From positions 9,997,501 through 10,061,500 of the forward strand of contig OY756969.1 of NCBI GenBank assembly GCA_963580455.1: DNA of 64,000 nucleotides. The letters run 5' to 3'. The notes under the pieces are model-generated. The model did not search any database and had not been told where the DNA came from. It was given only the letters and a program-made list of their open reading frames with translations. Numbering within the stretch: the stretch's first letter is position 1; each line of letters begins with the position of its first letter. Made by a program: the position numbers and the translations under genes. Source of the DNA: Euonymus europaeus (taxonomy: Eukaryota > Streptophyta > Magnoliopsida > Celastrales > Celastraceae). This document shows, piece after piece, positions 1-9,902 of this stretch.

Positions 1-57
1 TCTAGAATCGTCTCTCTCTCTCCAAAAGTCGGAACTCATAAGAATGAAGAAAACAAT

Positions 58-84
58 CCCGTGTTTCAACATATGAAACACGGG
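58..84. repeat. Perfect inverted repeat (10-bp stem, 7-nt loop)
   Basis: CCCGTGTTTC at 58-67 is exactly complementary to GAAACACGGG at 75-84, around a 7-nt loop. No T-tract follows and no gene is nearby, so a terminator role is not supported. It could be a remnant of a terminal inverted repeat or a chance hairpin. Confidence 0.6.
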
Positions 85-214
85 TTGCGCCTAGACGCTC
101 AGGCCTTAAAATTTTCCCCAGGCGCGCTGTTTTGGGTGCCTAGGCGTGCGGCGTTTTCACTCCCAGGCAAGGTGCGCCTAGGCGCGCAAGCGCTTGATCA
201 GCTCGCCAGCTCCC

Positions 215-480
215 TGGACTGGGCGCCATCCTGGCCGTGCTGATTTGCACGTCCAGGCGAGGTGCGCCTACTCCACTTCCTCTCGTCCACTGGACTGGGC
301 GCAGCGCCTAGGCGCCCCTGGGCGCGCCCAGTCCAGTTCCTCCACTTCTTTTCCTCTTCTTGCCTAACACCCATTGGACTAGGCGCCCTGAAGTGCGCCG
401 TTCCAGTTTCTCTTCTCCTTCTTCTTTCTGGCTTACCACCTACTGGACTAGGCGCCCAGGAGGTGCAGCTAGTCCGGTTC
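215..480 (+). repeat. Degenerate tandem repeat, ~70-84 bp period, about four units
   Basis: The word TGGACTGGGCGC or TGGACTAGGCGC recurs at 215, 291, 375 and 444, spaced 76, 84 and 69 bp. In the later units it is followed about 35-40 bp on by a GTCCAGTTC, TTCCAGTTTC or GTCCGGTTC word and CT-rich sequence. Units are diverged and unequal in length. No known family is recognised. Confidence 0.5.
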
Positions 481-522
481 TGAATTCTTGAACAACACAA
501 AAAATTCCACCAAATTTGGGTC

Positions 523-2319
523 GGGGTTTCACATCGAAATAATCTAGGAAGCTTATACTCGTAAAATTTGACATAGAAGAACAATAAAAAGTGTACACAG
601 AGCAATTTTGATGGTCCAAAATATCTCAACTCTCTCGATGGAGGTGCTTTTAATATTTTCGTCCAATTTAGAACAAAATTTGTTTACTTGATAACAAAAC
701 AATCTACGAAGTGAATACTAGTAAAGTTGGACATAAAGAAACAATAAAAGTGCATACTTATCAACTTTGATGATTCGGAATTACTCAATTCTATCCATGG
801 AGGAGCTTTTCAAGGTTTTGTCCATTTAGGAATGAAAGTTTGTCTTTTGAAAATCAAACAATCAACAGAGCAAATAGTCCTAAAATTTGACATAAAATAA
901 CAATAAAAAGTGAAAACCGACCAACTTTGATGGTTCGGAATTGCTCGACTCTCTCCATGGAGGAGGTTTTTACGGTTTTGTGCATTTGAGATCAAAAGTA
1001 GATATTTTTGACAAGGAAACAATATATAAAGTTTGTACAAGTAAATTTGGACATAAAGAAACAGTAAAAAATGTACGCCTATAACCTTTAATGGTTCGAA
1101 ATTGCCCGACTCTCTCCACTAACGAGCGTTTTTATGATTTTGTCCATTTGGGAACGAAAGTTGGTGTTTGGGCAACAAAACCGTCTACAGAGTCTAAACT
1201 CCTAAAATTTGACATAAAAAAACAATAAAAAGGGTACAGAGACCAACTTTGACGGTTCAAAATTGCTCAACTCTCTCGACAGATGTGCTTTGATCGGTTT
1301 TGTCAAATTAAGAAGGAAAGTTGTTCTTTTGACAACAAAATAATATACAAAGCGAATACTAGGAATTTTGGACACAAAGCAATAATAAAAAAAGTACACC
1401 AATAACTTTGATGGTTCAAAATTGTTCAACTCTCTCTATGGGGGAGCTTTTAACGGTTTTTTCCATTTGTGATACAAAGTTGGGGTTTTGGCATCGAAAT
1501 AATATATGGAGCTTATACTCGTAAAATTTGACATAAGAGAACAATAAAAAGTGCACACCGAGCAACATTGATGGTTTGAAATTGCTCCACCCTCTCTATG
1601 AAAAAGTTTTTAACGGTTTTGCCGGTTTGTCATAGAAAGTTGGTGTTTTGGCATCGAAATACTCTAGGAAGCTAATACTCATAAAATTTGACATAGAAGA
1701 ATGATAAAAACTATACACCAAGCAGCTTTGATGGTCAAAAATATCTCAACTCTCTCGATGGAGGTGTTTTTAGTGGTTTCGTCCAATTAAGAATGAAATT
1801 TGTTTACATGACAACAAAACAATATACGAAGCGAATACTAGTAAATTTGGACATAAAGAAACAATAAAAGTGCATACTTATCAACTTTGATGATTCGAAA
1901 TTACTCAATTCTATCCATGGAGGATCTTTTAAAGGTTTTGTCCATTTAGGAATGAAAGTTGGTATTTTGCCAATCAAACAATCAACGGAGCTAATAGTCA
2001 TAAAATTTGACATAAAATAACATTAAAAAGTGAAGACCGACCAACTTTGATGGTTCAGAATTGCTAAACTCTCTCCATGGAGGAGCTTTGTACGGTTTTG
2101 TGGAATTGAGATCAAAAGTATATATTTTTTACAAGGAAACAATATATAAAGCGTGTACTAGTAAATTTGGACATAAAACAATAATAAAAAGTGTACGCCT
2201 GTAACTTTTAATAGTTCGGAATTGCGCGACTCTCTCCATTGACGAGCTTTTTTATGATTTTGTCCATTTGGGAACGAAAGTTGGTGTTTTGGCAACGAAA
2301 CAATCTATGAAGTCTATAC
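523..2319 (+). repeat. Satellite array, 7-monomer higher-order repeat (1120 bp)
   Basis: Tandem ~160-bp monomers lie in one orientation. They are recognised by recurring words such as TTGGCATCGAAATAATCT, AAAATTTGACATA and CAATAAAAAGTG. Different monomer classes recur every 1120 bp, i.e. seven monomers: the rare ATATCTCAAC variant is at 621 and 1741, and the TGATTCGG or TGATTCGA variant at 771 and 1891. The second HOR copy is interrupted by the copia element at 2320 and continues from 7780. Monomers inside a copy are clearly diverged from each other. No gene is present in this stretch. Confidence 0.85.
2315..2319 (+). repeat. Left target-site duplication of the copia element (TATAC)
   Basis: TATAC at 2315-2319 directly abuts the TG terminus at 2320 and is repeated at 7780-7784 right after the CA-type terminus. 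Satellite monomers normally have one TATAC at this place, so this is a genuine duplication of target sequence. Confidence 0.85.
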
Positions 2320-3609
2320 TGAAATCACTAGGCTAACACAAGAGGGGGGGGGTGAATTTTGTCTCCAAAAACTAAGTATAAACCCCAAATACAAAAACCA
2401 CAATCTAAAAATATACAAATGATCAAAACAGTGTTTATAGTACAAATCTGCCAACCAACCAAGTTGATATTATTTGACCAAGCAATTCAAGTCCAAACGC
2501 AACGAAATTTGGTATGAAATATCACAATACCTTAATTAATACTATATCAAAAATTCAGATCAAAATTCAAAGTTTAGCTATATGAACAGTGCACGGACAG
2601 ATTGCTATTCCAGAAAATTAACTATCAAAAGTATACCTAGAATCCACTAATCACAAGTTGTTCAACCACAAGCAATATCCCAACTAGCAATGGCAGCAAG
2701 CAACACCCTAATATCAATTTATAAGGCACACAAATCACTAATAGCACCAAACAAGAAAGAACATAAAAATTAGAGTGCACAAGGATATATAGTGGTTCGA
2801 TGCTCACACCTATATCCACTACCTAAGCTCTCAAGCTTAGGATTTCCAAATCCACTAAAGGATATAAGTGGTTTTGCAAGTTTACCACAAACTTAGGGTT
2901 TTCAAGCACACCCCAAACTTGTACACCACCAAGGTTTGAAGCTAACCTTAAACTTTCACACACCTCTCAAAGGTAATGCCCTCAAAAGGGACTTTTACAA
3001 GTGATTTGGTTTTTGGTTCTCTCAAGATTAGCTCTAAGCTATTTGGATGAGGAACACTTAATCTCTCAATGTATAGCTCACTGGTAGGATATAAATTTGG
3101 CTCAAATTCGTGGCTTTCACTCAACCAAAGGTTCACTCAAAGTCTCACAAAGATGGAAATAAGTTTAGGAGAAGCTTTGTGGAAAGTAGCTCAAGAACAC
3201 TCAAAGAAGTACCTTAATGATTTTTGGCTTGAAAGTGTGTCTTAGCTTGAGGTTGATGAAGGGAAGATGATGACAATAATCTCAGCAAATGATGATCAAA
3301 AGTTCAAGAAAAGATCACTCAAAAATTGTAGAATCAAGAACAAAAGCTCTCTTAGTAATTTTTTTTGCACATGAGTCTTCCAAGTGTGGAATGAAGCATG
3401 ACTTTCCTCTTCAAAACAAGAATCAAGTCAATCAGAGATCATATGAATAAGTTATGATAATTCAACCAATGTGTGCACAGTGTGATGTTTGAACAATTTT
3501 TGTAGTGCGAAAATGAACAAGTCCAAAATCATCAAATTCATATCAAATATGATCAAACATGATTCCAAAGATATATAATGAAGCTTAAATTAGTAGAGAA
3601 AATACATTT
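2320..3609 (-). repeat. 3' LTR of the copia element, truncated and internally deleted
   Basis: It matches the 5' LTR (5941-7779) closely but in blocks. It keeps about 647 bp (about 2505-3151) that the other LTR lacks. It lacks about 1100 bp that the other has (6388-7487), with a TTCA microhomology at the join near 3413. It also lacks the first ~95 bp of the LTR in element sense (7685-7779 of the other copy), lost in the deletion that fused it to pol. It contains no gene; short open frames inside have no recognisable domain. Confidence 0.85.
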
Positions 3610-3843
3610 ATCCGCTAATTGACTAATGCTAAGCAAATTAAATTGCAACCTTTCAACCAAAAGACAATCATTTAGAGAAAAGGAACCCTTACCAACCGAT
3701 CCTATGCCTAGACTCTTTCCCTTAGAATTGTCTCCAAAAGAGACATAACCACCATTCTTCTTTTCCTTGAATGAAGTAAATAAGGTTCGATCTCCACTCA
3801 TGTGCCTTGAGCATCCACTATCCAAGTACCAATGGCATGGATT
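3610..3843 (-). pseudogene. Copia pol fragment: protease region, truncated
   Basis: This minus-strand frame encodes the aspartic protease start of copia pol. The HWYLDSGCSRHMSGD stretch holds the catalytic DSG, and it runs on to NLLSISQLADK, the conserved region that normally precedes the GAG-pre-integrase domain. It then stops being pol: from 3609 leftward the sequence is LTR, so the last residues of this open frame (from CIFST onward) are encoded by LTR sequence. An ATG is missing at the apparent start because the protein was part of a polyprotein. A frameshift separates it from the upstream gag frame between about 3843 and 3879. Family assignment is secure; the fragment is non-functional. 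Confidence 0.85.
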
Positions 3844-3878
3844 GGATGAAGACTTGAAGCATACCTAACCATGTGAAT

Positions 3879-4766
3879 TCAAAAGACCTTACGTATCCAA
3901 ACTTTGGATCCTTGAGGGTTAGATACAATAGCATAGACATTTAATTTTAGCACAACACTTGCATAATCAATTTTGTCATCATATTTCAAGCACTTTGGCA
4001 CCCAAACCTTTTTCAAACTCACTTTCCTCACTCTAGGGTGTGTGGCCCTAGATGAAGATGCACCACCCAAGGAGTGAGCACCTTTGGCCTTGGCTTTTGA
4101 AGCCTTGGCCGAGCCTTGTATAGTCCTTGGAGTTTTAGTCAAGTCTCCTTTAGATCTTACAAGCTTAATCAATTTTTCATTTTCACATTTAGAACCATCA
4201 AGAGTCATAGCATCATAACCAAGTCCACTCCTATCTAAATAATGCCTTTGAGAGGCTAACATTTCATCCAATTTCAAGGAACTCATGGCAAATTTAGACA
4301 ATTGAGTTTCTAGAAATCTATTCTTTTCTTTTATCATATCAAGCTCATTTTGCAATGAATTAGCATTGGAAATCATTACACACTCATGTTCATCCCATGT
4401 AACTAATTCTTCTTCTAACTCAAGCACCCTAGCTTTAAGATGATCATAATCATCCATATTTACATTTGAATTTTCAGCCATACAAGCATTCTCATCAAGC
4501 ATAAGAGATTTTCCTTTTAAACACTTATTCTCATCAATCAAAACATCATGCTCAAGTATCATATCATCATTTTTAGCACATAGAGCAACATACTTGGCAT
4601 TCAACTCCTCAAGTTCACTAACATGCATTTCATCATTTTTCATAAGTCTAGCATTTTCTTTCTTAAGTTGTTTGCACTTTCTAAGCAACATACCATGAGA
4701 ATCACATAAATCATCATAATTAGAATATAATTCATCATAGGTTAAAGGAGTAGAATCTTTTACCAT
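3879..4766 (-). pseudogene. Copia gag C-terminal coiled-coil segment
   Basis: A 295-residue frame follows the zinc-knuckle segment in the same reading frame, separated only by the in-frame TAG at 4797-4799. Roughly residues 10-190 are rich in E, K, L, N and D with heptad-like spacing (YDDLC, LKKENARL, LEELNAKY, LELEEEL, LDMIKEKN), typical of a long coiled coil. The C-terminal part is basic and Ser/Ala/Lys-rich, then has a VWVPK motif of the kind found just before the protease in such copia polyproteins. Coiled coils in this position are known from SIRE/Maximus-type gag and probably aid particle assembly (established for the family only in general terms). It ends at a stop at 3879 just before the shifted protease frame. 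Confidence 0.75.
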
Positions 4767-4796
4767 CTCATCTTGAGAAGATGAGTCAATTTTCTC

Positions 4797-5067
4797 CTAT
4801 TTTGCCATAAGACAAAAGTGTGCCTTATGCTCCATCTCATCCTCACTTGATGAGCTTGATGATGAATCATCCCATGTTGCTTTCAATGCCTTCTTCTTCT
4901 CTTTGCCTTTTCCCTTGTGATATTTCTTGGATGCTTTGGGGCATTCGGCTTGGAAGTGGCCAACCTTGCCACAATTGAAGCAAGATGGCTTCTCTCTTTC
5001 CTTCTCCTTTCCCTTGAACTTCATATTCTTGAATCCTCCTCTTTTGTTCTTCACAAACTTCTTTTGT
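4797..5067 (-). pseudogene. Copia gag zinc-knuckle (nucleocapsid) segment
   Basis: This frame carries a CX2CX4HX4C knuckle, CFNCGKVGHFQAEC at 4982-4941, flanked by Lys/Glu-rich basic sequence and a Ser-rich acidic stretch (about 4880-4830). It binds element RNA in intact relatives. It is joined to the upstream gag region through a one-base frameshift in an A-rich run near 5067 and ends at an in-frame TAG at 4797-4799. The frame simply continues after that stop into the coiled-coil segment. Confidence 0.85.
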
Positions 5068-5883
5068 TCTTCACCATCATTGCCATCTCATCATCACTAT
5101 CCTCATCACTTTCACTACTTGAAGAGTTCTCTTCATCCTTCACCTTAGAAGCCATGGCCCCTTTAGGTTTGGTAGTCACGGCTAGGGCAATGCCCTTCTT
5201 CCTTTGAGGCTCTTCATCGACTCTATTCAGCAATTTTATCTCATGAGTCATCAAACTCCCAATGAGCTCGTCCAACTTCAAATTCCTCAAGTCTTTGGCC
5301 TCCTCGATGGCGGTAACCTTCTCACTCCAATTTCTAGGTAAGCTCCTTAGAACTTTTTGCACCTTGTCATGCATAGGATAAGGTTTGCCAAGTGCATTCA
5401 AATCATTGCATATGCATGTCAACCTATTAAACATGTCACTAATGCATTCACCTTCAAGCATTTTAAACAATTCATACTTTTGCACTAACATATTAATTTT
5501 GCAATCTTTAACTTGACTAGTTCCTTCATGCTTTAATTCTAGCATTTTCCATATCTCTTGAGCACTAGTACATGCACTAATATGATCATGCTCACCCCTA
5601 GCTAATGCAATGTGTAACAAGTTAATTGCTTTCTCATTTAAACTCACCTTCTTGTCATCACTCTCACTATACTCATTTTCATCCTTAGAAACTACCTTAT
5701 CTCCCTCTCTCTTAGTAGGAATGAATGGTCCATTCTCTATCACTCTCCACAAAGCTATGTCCATACTCTTAATAAAAATCCTCATCCTATTCTTCCAAAA
5801 CCATAGTCCTTGCCATCAAAGAACAGTGGCCTATTTGATGACAAGCCCTCACCATCATGTGGTCTAGTACTAGTGTAAGTCAT
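5060..5883 (-). pseudogene. Copia gag N-terminal region (UBN2-like), frameshifted
   Basis: The gag start is most likely the ATG at 5883-5881, 42 bases downstream of the primer-binding site. It begins MTYTSTRPHDGEG and reaches LFFDGKDYGF before a one-base deletion near 5797 shifts the frame. From 5785 the frame continues with MRIFIKSMDIALWRVIENG, then AREGE/ARGEHDHIS-like sequence, EIWKMLELKHEG, FNRLTCICNDL, VLRSLPRNW and LIGSLMTHEI. These are hallmarks of the UBN2/retrotran_gag family of plant copia capsids. A second one-base frameshift near 5067 moves it out of the zinc-knuckle frame and the open frame ends at about 5051. The Asp/Ser-rich stretch before that is a normal linker. Confidence 0.85.
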
Positions 5884-5925
5884 TTGATGTAAGCTAGAAT
5901 GTTAATTCTAATACTTTGCTAACCT

Positions 5926-5938
5926 GGCTTCGATACCA
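5926..5938 (-). other. Primer-binding site of the copia element
   Basis: Read on the minus strand this is TGGTATCGAAGCC, 2 nt after the 5' LTR end (5941). It closely resembles the plant consensus TGGTATCAGAGC complementary to the 3' end of initiator methionine tRNA, with CAGAG altered to CGAAG. Confidence 0.85.
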
Positions 5939-5940
5939 AT

Positions 5941-7779
5941 TGAAATCACTAGGCTAACACAAGAGGGGGCTGGGTGAATTGTGTCTCCAAAAACTAAGTA
6001 TAAACCCCAAATACAAAAATCACAATCTAAAAATATACAAATGATCAAAACAGTGTTTATAGTACAAATCTGCCAACCAACCAAGTAGATATTATTTGAC
6101 CTAGCAATTCAAGTCCAAATGCAACGACGGAAATAAGTTTAGGAGAAGTTTTGTGGAAAGTAGATCAAGAACACTCAAAGAAGTACCTTAATGATTTTTG
6201 GCTTGAAAGTGTGTCTTAGCTTGAGGTTGATGAAGGGAAGATGATGACAATAATCTCAGCAAATGATGATCAAAAGATCAAGAAAAGATCACTCAAAAAT
6301 TGTAGAATCAAGAACAAAAGCTCTCTTGGTAATTTTTTTTGCACATGAGTTTTCCAAGTGTGGAATGAAGCATGACTTTCCTCTTCATTTGTCTCCATTG
6401 AATCTTGGCCATTGGATCTTGTTAATCTTCAATCTCAGCCCTGAATCAACTTATAATCTCTGCCCTTCATCTTCAAAAACGAAATCAATCAACACCATTG
6501 AAAAGCTAGCCGTTATTGACTTTTGGTCAACCTTTGATTCAAATTTCAAATCTTGGCTCCAAGGTTTGTTTGAATCTTTTGTGCTTCTTGTTAAACTCTT
6601 CTTCATGCTTAGAAAAGCTTCAACAATCAAGCAAACAACCCTTGCAAGACACACACGAAATTCCCCCCAAAATACTTGAAAACAAGAACATAATAGTACA
6701 TGGTGATGTGGACAATTTTCCTCCAAGTGTTTTGGCTCCAATCTTTTTCATTTGATTTCAAATGAATCTAAGGCATCTCAAACTCCCTCCAAAGGCTCCT
6801 AAGACTTTCTAGAAGGGTTATGACCGAGCCCCTACTCCAAATAAATCATCCCACATTAATTCAACCTAGTCTAACCCATGGAAGGTCAATTTGAGGAATT
6901 TAGGCTATTTTGGATAAGAATGGGTTGCACCAATTTAAGTCTTCTTCACTCCAAATTTGGCAAACTTTCTCAATAAATATTTCTTAGACTATTTCCTAAA
7001 TAAATCCTTCAATGTAGCTCACATAATCTCAATTGCTCCCAAATAGGGTTTCCTAGGGGATTTCGGGTTCTAAGTGCCTAAAAAATGAAACCTTAATACT
7101 CCATGACCATTTCATATCCTCAATTAATGTCCAAAATAAGTTTATGATTTGTACCTACAAAGAAATGAGTGATAGAACACTCCAATTATGCTTGTAAGCT
7201 CAAAGAGCTTCAATGCTTGCACTTGGGTTAACCAATATGATATAAGCTCAATAAAATTCAAGTAAGCACATGATAAATCAATTTATCTATATAAGGATGT
7301 GCATACAAAATTTCACTTATAATTGAGGTCGTTTGGTCATTCAATTTGATCATGCAAATCTCAACTAGGCTAGTTTCACAACTACACTAGTGAATTAATT
7401 TCAACTGACAAATTGAACATGATAGACTTAAAATTTACCTGACAATATTTCACAATGAAAAATTCCAAAGTGTCTTAAATAATTTTCAAAACAAGAATCA
7501 AGTCAATCAGAGATCATATGAATAAGTTATGATAATTCAACCAACGTGTGCACAGTGTGATGTTTGAACAATTTTTGTAGTGCGAAAATGAACAAGTCCA
7601 GAATCATCAAATTCATATCAAATATGATCAAACATGATTCCAAAGATATATAATGAAGCTTAAATTAGTAGAGAAAATACATTTCATGATTCATCCAAAT
7701 TCATCCAAAGATAAGCACAATCAAATAGTCCATTACGTATTTTGCATCAAAACATTAATGTAGGACATATGGTCCAACA
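5941..7779 (-). repeat. 5' LTR of the copia element, 1839 bp with internal deletion
   Basis: In element sense it begins TGTTGGACCATATG at 7779 and ends GTGATTTCA at 5941. Compared with the 3' LTR it lacks about 647 bp, joined near 6127. Combining both copies gives an undeleted LTR of about 2.5 kb, long for a copia element. It contains no gene: several open frames of 79-138 codons on both strands have no recognisable domain and are not kept in the other LTR. Confidence 0.88.
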
Positions 7780-7784
7780 TATAC
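7780..7784 (+). repeat. Right target-site duplication of the copia element (TATAC)
   Basis: Second copy of the TATAC at 2315-2319. It directly follows the LTR terminus at 7779 and leads into the rest of the interrupted satellite monomer. Confidence 0.85.
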
Positions 7785-8460
7785 TCGTAAAATTTGACAT
7801 AAAAGAACAATAAAAAGGGTCCACTGACCAATTTTGATGATTCAAAATGGCTCAACTCTCTCGACAGAGGTGCTTTGATTGGTTGTGTCGAATTAAGAAG
7901 AAAAGTTGCTTTTTTGACGAAAAAAATATATACGAAGTGAATACTAGGAATTTTAGACACAGAGCAATAATAAAAAGAGCACAACTATCAACTTTGATGG
8001 TTCAGAATTGCTCAACTCTTTCTCTATGGAAGATCTTTTAACGGTTTTGTTCATTTCTGATACAAAGTTCGGGTTTTGGCATCAAAATAATCTATGGAGC
8101 ATATACTCTTAAAATGCGACATAAGAGAACAACAAAAAGTGTACACCGAGCAATTTTGATGGTTTGGAATTGCTCAACTCTCTCTATGGAGGAGCTTTTT
8201 AAGGATTTTGTCCATTTGTCATAAAAAACTTGTTGTTTTGGCATCGAAATAATCTCAGAAGCTTATATTGGTAAAATTTGAAATAGAAGAACAATAAAAA
8301 GTGTACACCGAGCAACTTTGATGGTCCAAAATTGCTCAACTCTCTCTATGGGGGAGCATTTAATGGTTTTGTCCATTTGTCGTACAAAGTTGGTGTTTTG
8401 GCATCGAAATAATCTCATAAGCTTATACTCGTAAAATTTGACATATAAGAACAATAAAAA
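7780..8460 (+). repeat. Satellite, continuation of the 7-mer HOR and transition to the 9-mer HOR
   Basis: The sequence after 7784 matches the monomers from about 1200 on, including the rare AATACTAGGAATTTT variant and the CAATAATAAAAA spacing. Removing the copia element therefore restores the 1120-bp register. From about 8200 the monomers become those of the 9-mer array: the CATAAAAAACTTGTTG variant at about 8220 recurs at about 9660. No gene is present. Confidence 0.8.
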
Positions 8461-9902
8461 GTGTACACCGAGCAACTTTTATCGTCCGAAATTGTTCAAA
8501 TCTCTCGATGAAGTTGTTTTTAGTGGTTTTGTCTATTTTAGAATGAAATTTGTTCTCTTTACAGAAAAACAATCTACGAAGAAAATACTGGTAAATTTGG
8601 ACATAAAGAAACAATAAAAAGTGCATAACCTATCAACTTGGACGGGTCGGAATTACTCAATTCTATCCATGGAGGAGCCTTTAACGATTTTGTTCATTTG
8701 TCATAGAAATTTAGTGTTTTCGCATATAAATAATCTTAGAAACTTATACTCGTAAAATTTAACATTGAAGAACAATAAAAAGTGTACACCGAGCAACTTT
8801 GATGGTCTGAAATTGCTCAACTCTCTCTATGGAGGAGCCTTTAACGGTTTTGTTCATTTGCGCTACAAAGTTGGGGTTTTGGCATCGAAATAATCTATGG
8901 AGCTTCTACTCATAACATTTGACAAAAGAGAAATAAAAAAGTGTACACCGAGCAACTCTGATAGTCCAAAATTGCTCAACTTTCTCGACAGAAGTGCTTT
9001 GATCGGTTTTGTCCATTTGTCATAGAAACTTGGTGTTTTGGCATCGAAATAATCTCAGAAGCTTATACTCGTAAAATTTAACATAGAAGAACAATAAAAA
9101 GTGCATACCTATCAACTATGACGGGTCAAAATTACTCAATTCTATCCATGGAGGAGCCTTTAACATTTTTGTCCATTTTTCATACAAAATTGGTGTTTTG
9201 GCATCGAAATAATCTCAGAAGCTTTTACTCGTAAAATTTGACATAGAAGAATAATAAAAAGTGTACACAGAGCAACTTTGATTGTCCGAAAGTGTTCAAA
9301 TCTCTCGGTTAAGTTGTTTTTAGTGGTTTTGCCCAATTTATAACGAAATTTGTTCTCTTTACAACAAAATAGTCTACGAAGCAAATACTGGTAAATTTGT
9401 ACGTAAAAAAAACAATAAAAAGTTCATACCTATCAAATTTGACGGTTCGAAGTTACTCAATTCTATCCATGGAGGAGCCTTTAACGGTTTTGTCCATTTG
9501 CGCTACAAAGTTGGGGTTTTGGCATCGAAATAATATATGGAGCTTATACTCGTAAAATTTGAAATAAGAGAACAATAAAAAGTGTATACCGAACAACTTT
9601 GATAGACCGAAATTGATCAACTTTCTCGACAGAGGTGCTTTGATCGGTTTTGTCCATTTGTCATAAAAAACTTGTTGTTTTGGCATCGAAATAATCTCAG
9701 AAGCTTATATTGGTAAAATTTGAAATAGAAGAACAATAAAAAGTGTACACCGAGCAACTTTGATGGTCCAAAATTGCTCAACTCTCTCTATGGGGGAGCT
9801 TTTAATGGTTTTGTTCATTTGTCGTACAAAGTTGGTGTTTTGGCATCGAAATAATCTCATAAGCTTATACTCGTAAAATTTGACATTTAAGAACAATAAA
9901 AA
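8461..9902 (+). repeat. 9-mer HOR unit 1 (1442 bp)
   Basis: Full C-B-A-D-B-C-B-D-A unit with monomer heads at about 8461, 8621, 8781, 8941, 9101, 9261, 9421, 9581 and 9742. Confidence 0.85.

Larger units (their letters stand above)
1..522. other. GC-rich, CpG-rich non-satellite segment of unknown origin
   Basis: This stretch shares nothing with the AT-rich satellite that starts around 523. It is rich in GGCGC, GCGCC and CCTAGG-type words and in CT-rich tracts. It holds a 10-bp perfect hairpin (58-84) and a diverged tandem repeat (about 215-480). The short open frames on both strands have low-complexity products (repeated APSPVG-like and LGA-like words) with no recognisable domain, so I do not call a gene. 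It may be the end of a truncated transposable element or flanking unique DNA, because it is cut by the window edge. The many retained CpG sites contrast with the decayed gypsy element in this window. Confidence 0.55.
2320..7779 (-). mobile_element. Internally deleted Ty1/copia LTR retrotransposon (minus strand)
   Basis: The element reads right to left: 5' LTR 7779-5941, primer-binding site 5938-5926, gag and the start of pol 5883-3610, then a truncated 3' LTR 3609-2320. It is flanked by the 5-bp duplication TATAC and sits inside one satellite monomer. LTR ends in element sense are TGTTGG...ATTTCA. Gag has a copia-type UBN2-like region, a CCHC knuckle and a long coiled coil, followed by the DSG protease region. 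The coiled coil and the long LTR recall the SIRE/Maximus group, but that placement is tentative. Integrase, reverse transcriptase and RNase H are absent: a deletion joins pol directly to the 3' LTR at 3609/3610. The element cannot move by its own products. Confidence 0.92.

Noticed and set aside
198..629. 143-codon minus-strand open frame at the left edge
   Set aside because: It spans the junction between the GC-rich segment and satellite, and its product is low-complexity with repeated APSPVG words.
2342..2350. G-run near the copia LTR end considered as a polypurine tract
   Set aside because: It lies inside the LTR about 20 bp from its terminal end (and the matching G-run is present in the other LTR), so it is LTR sequence. 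The real polypurine tract was lost in the pol-LTR deletion.
6263..6755. Open frames of 79-138 codons on both strands in the copia 5' LTR
   Set aside because: They overlap each other, lie in LTR sequence, and are missing from the other LTR because of its deletion. No domain is recognisable.
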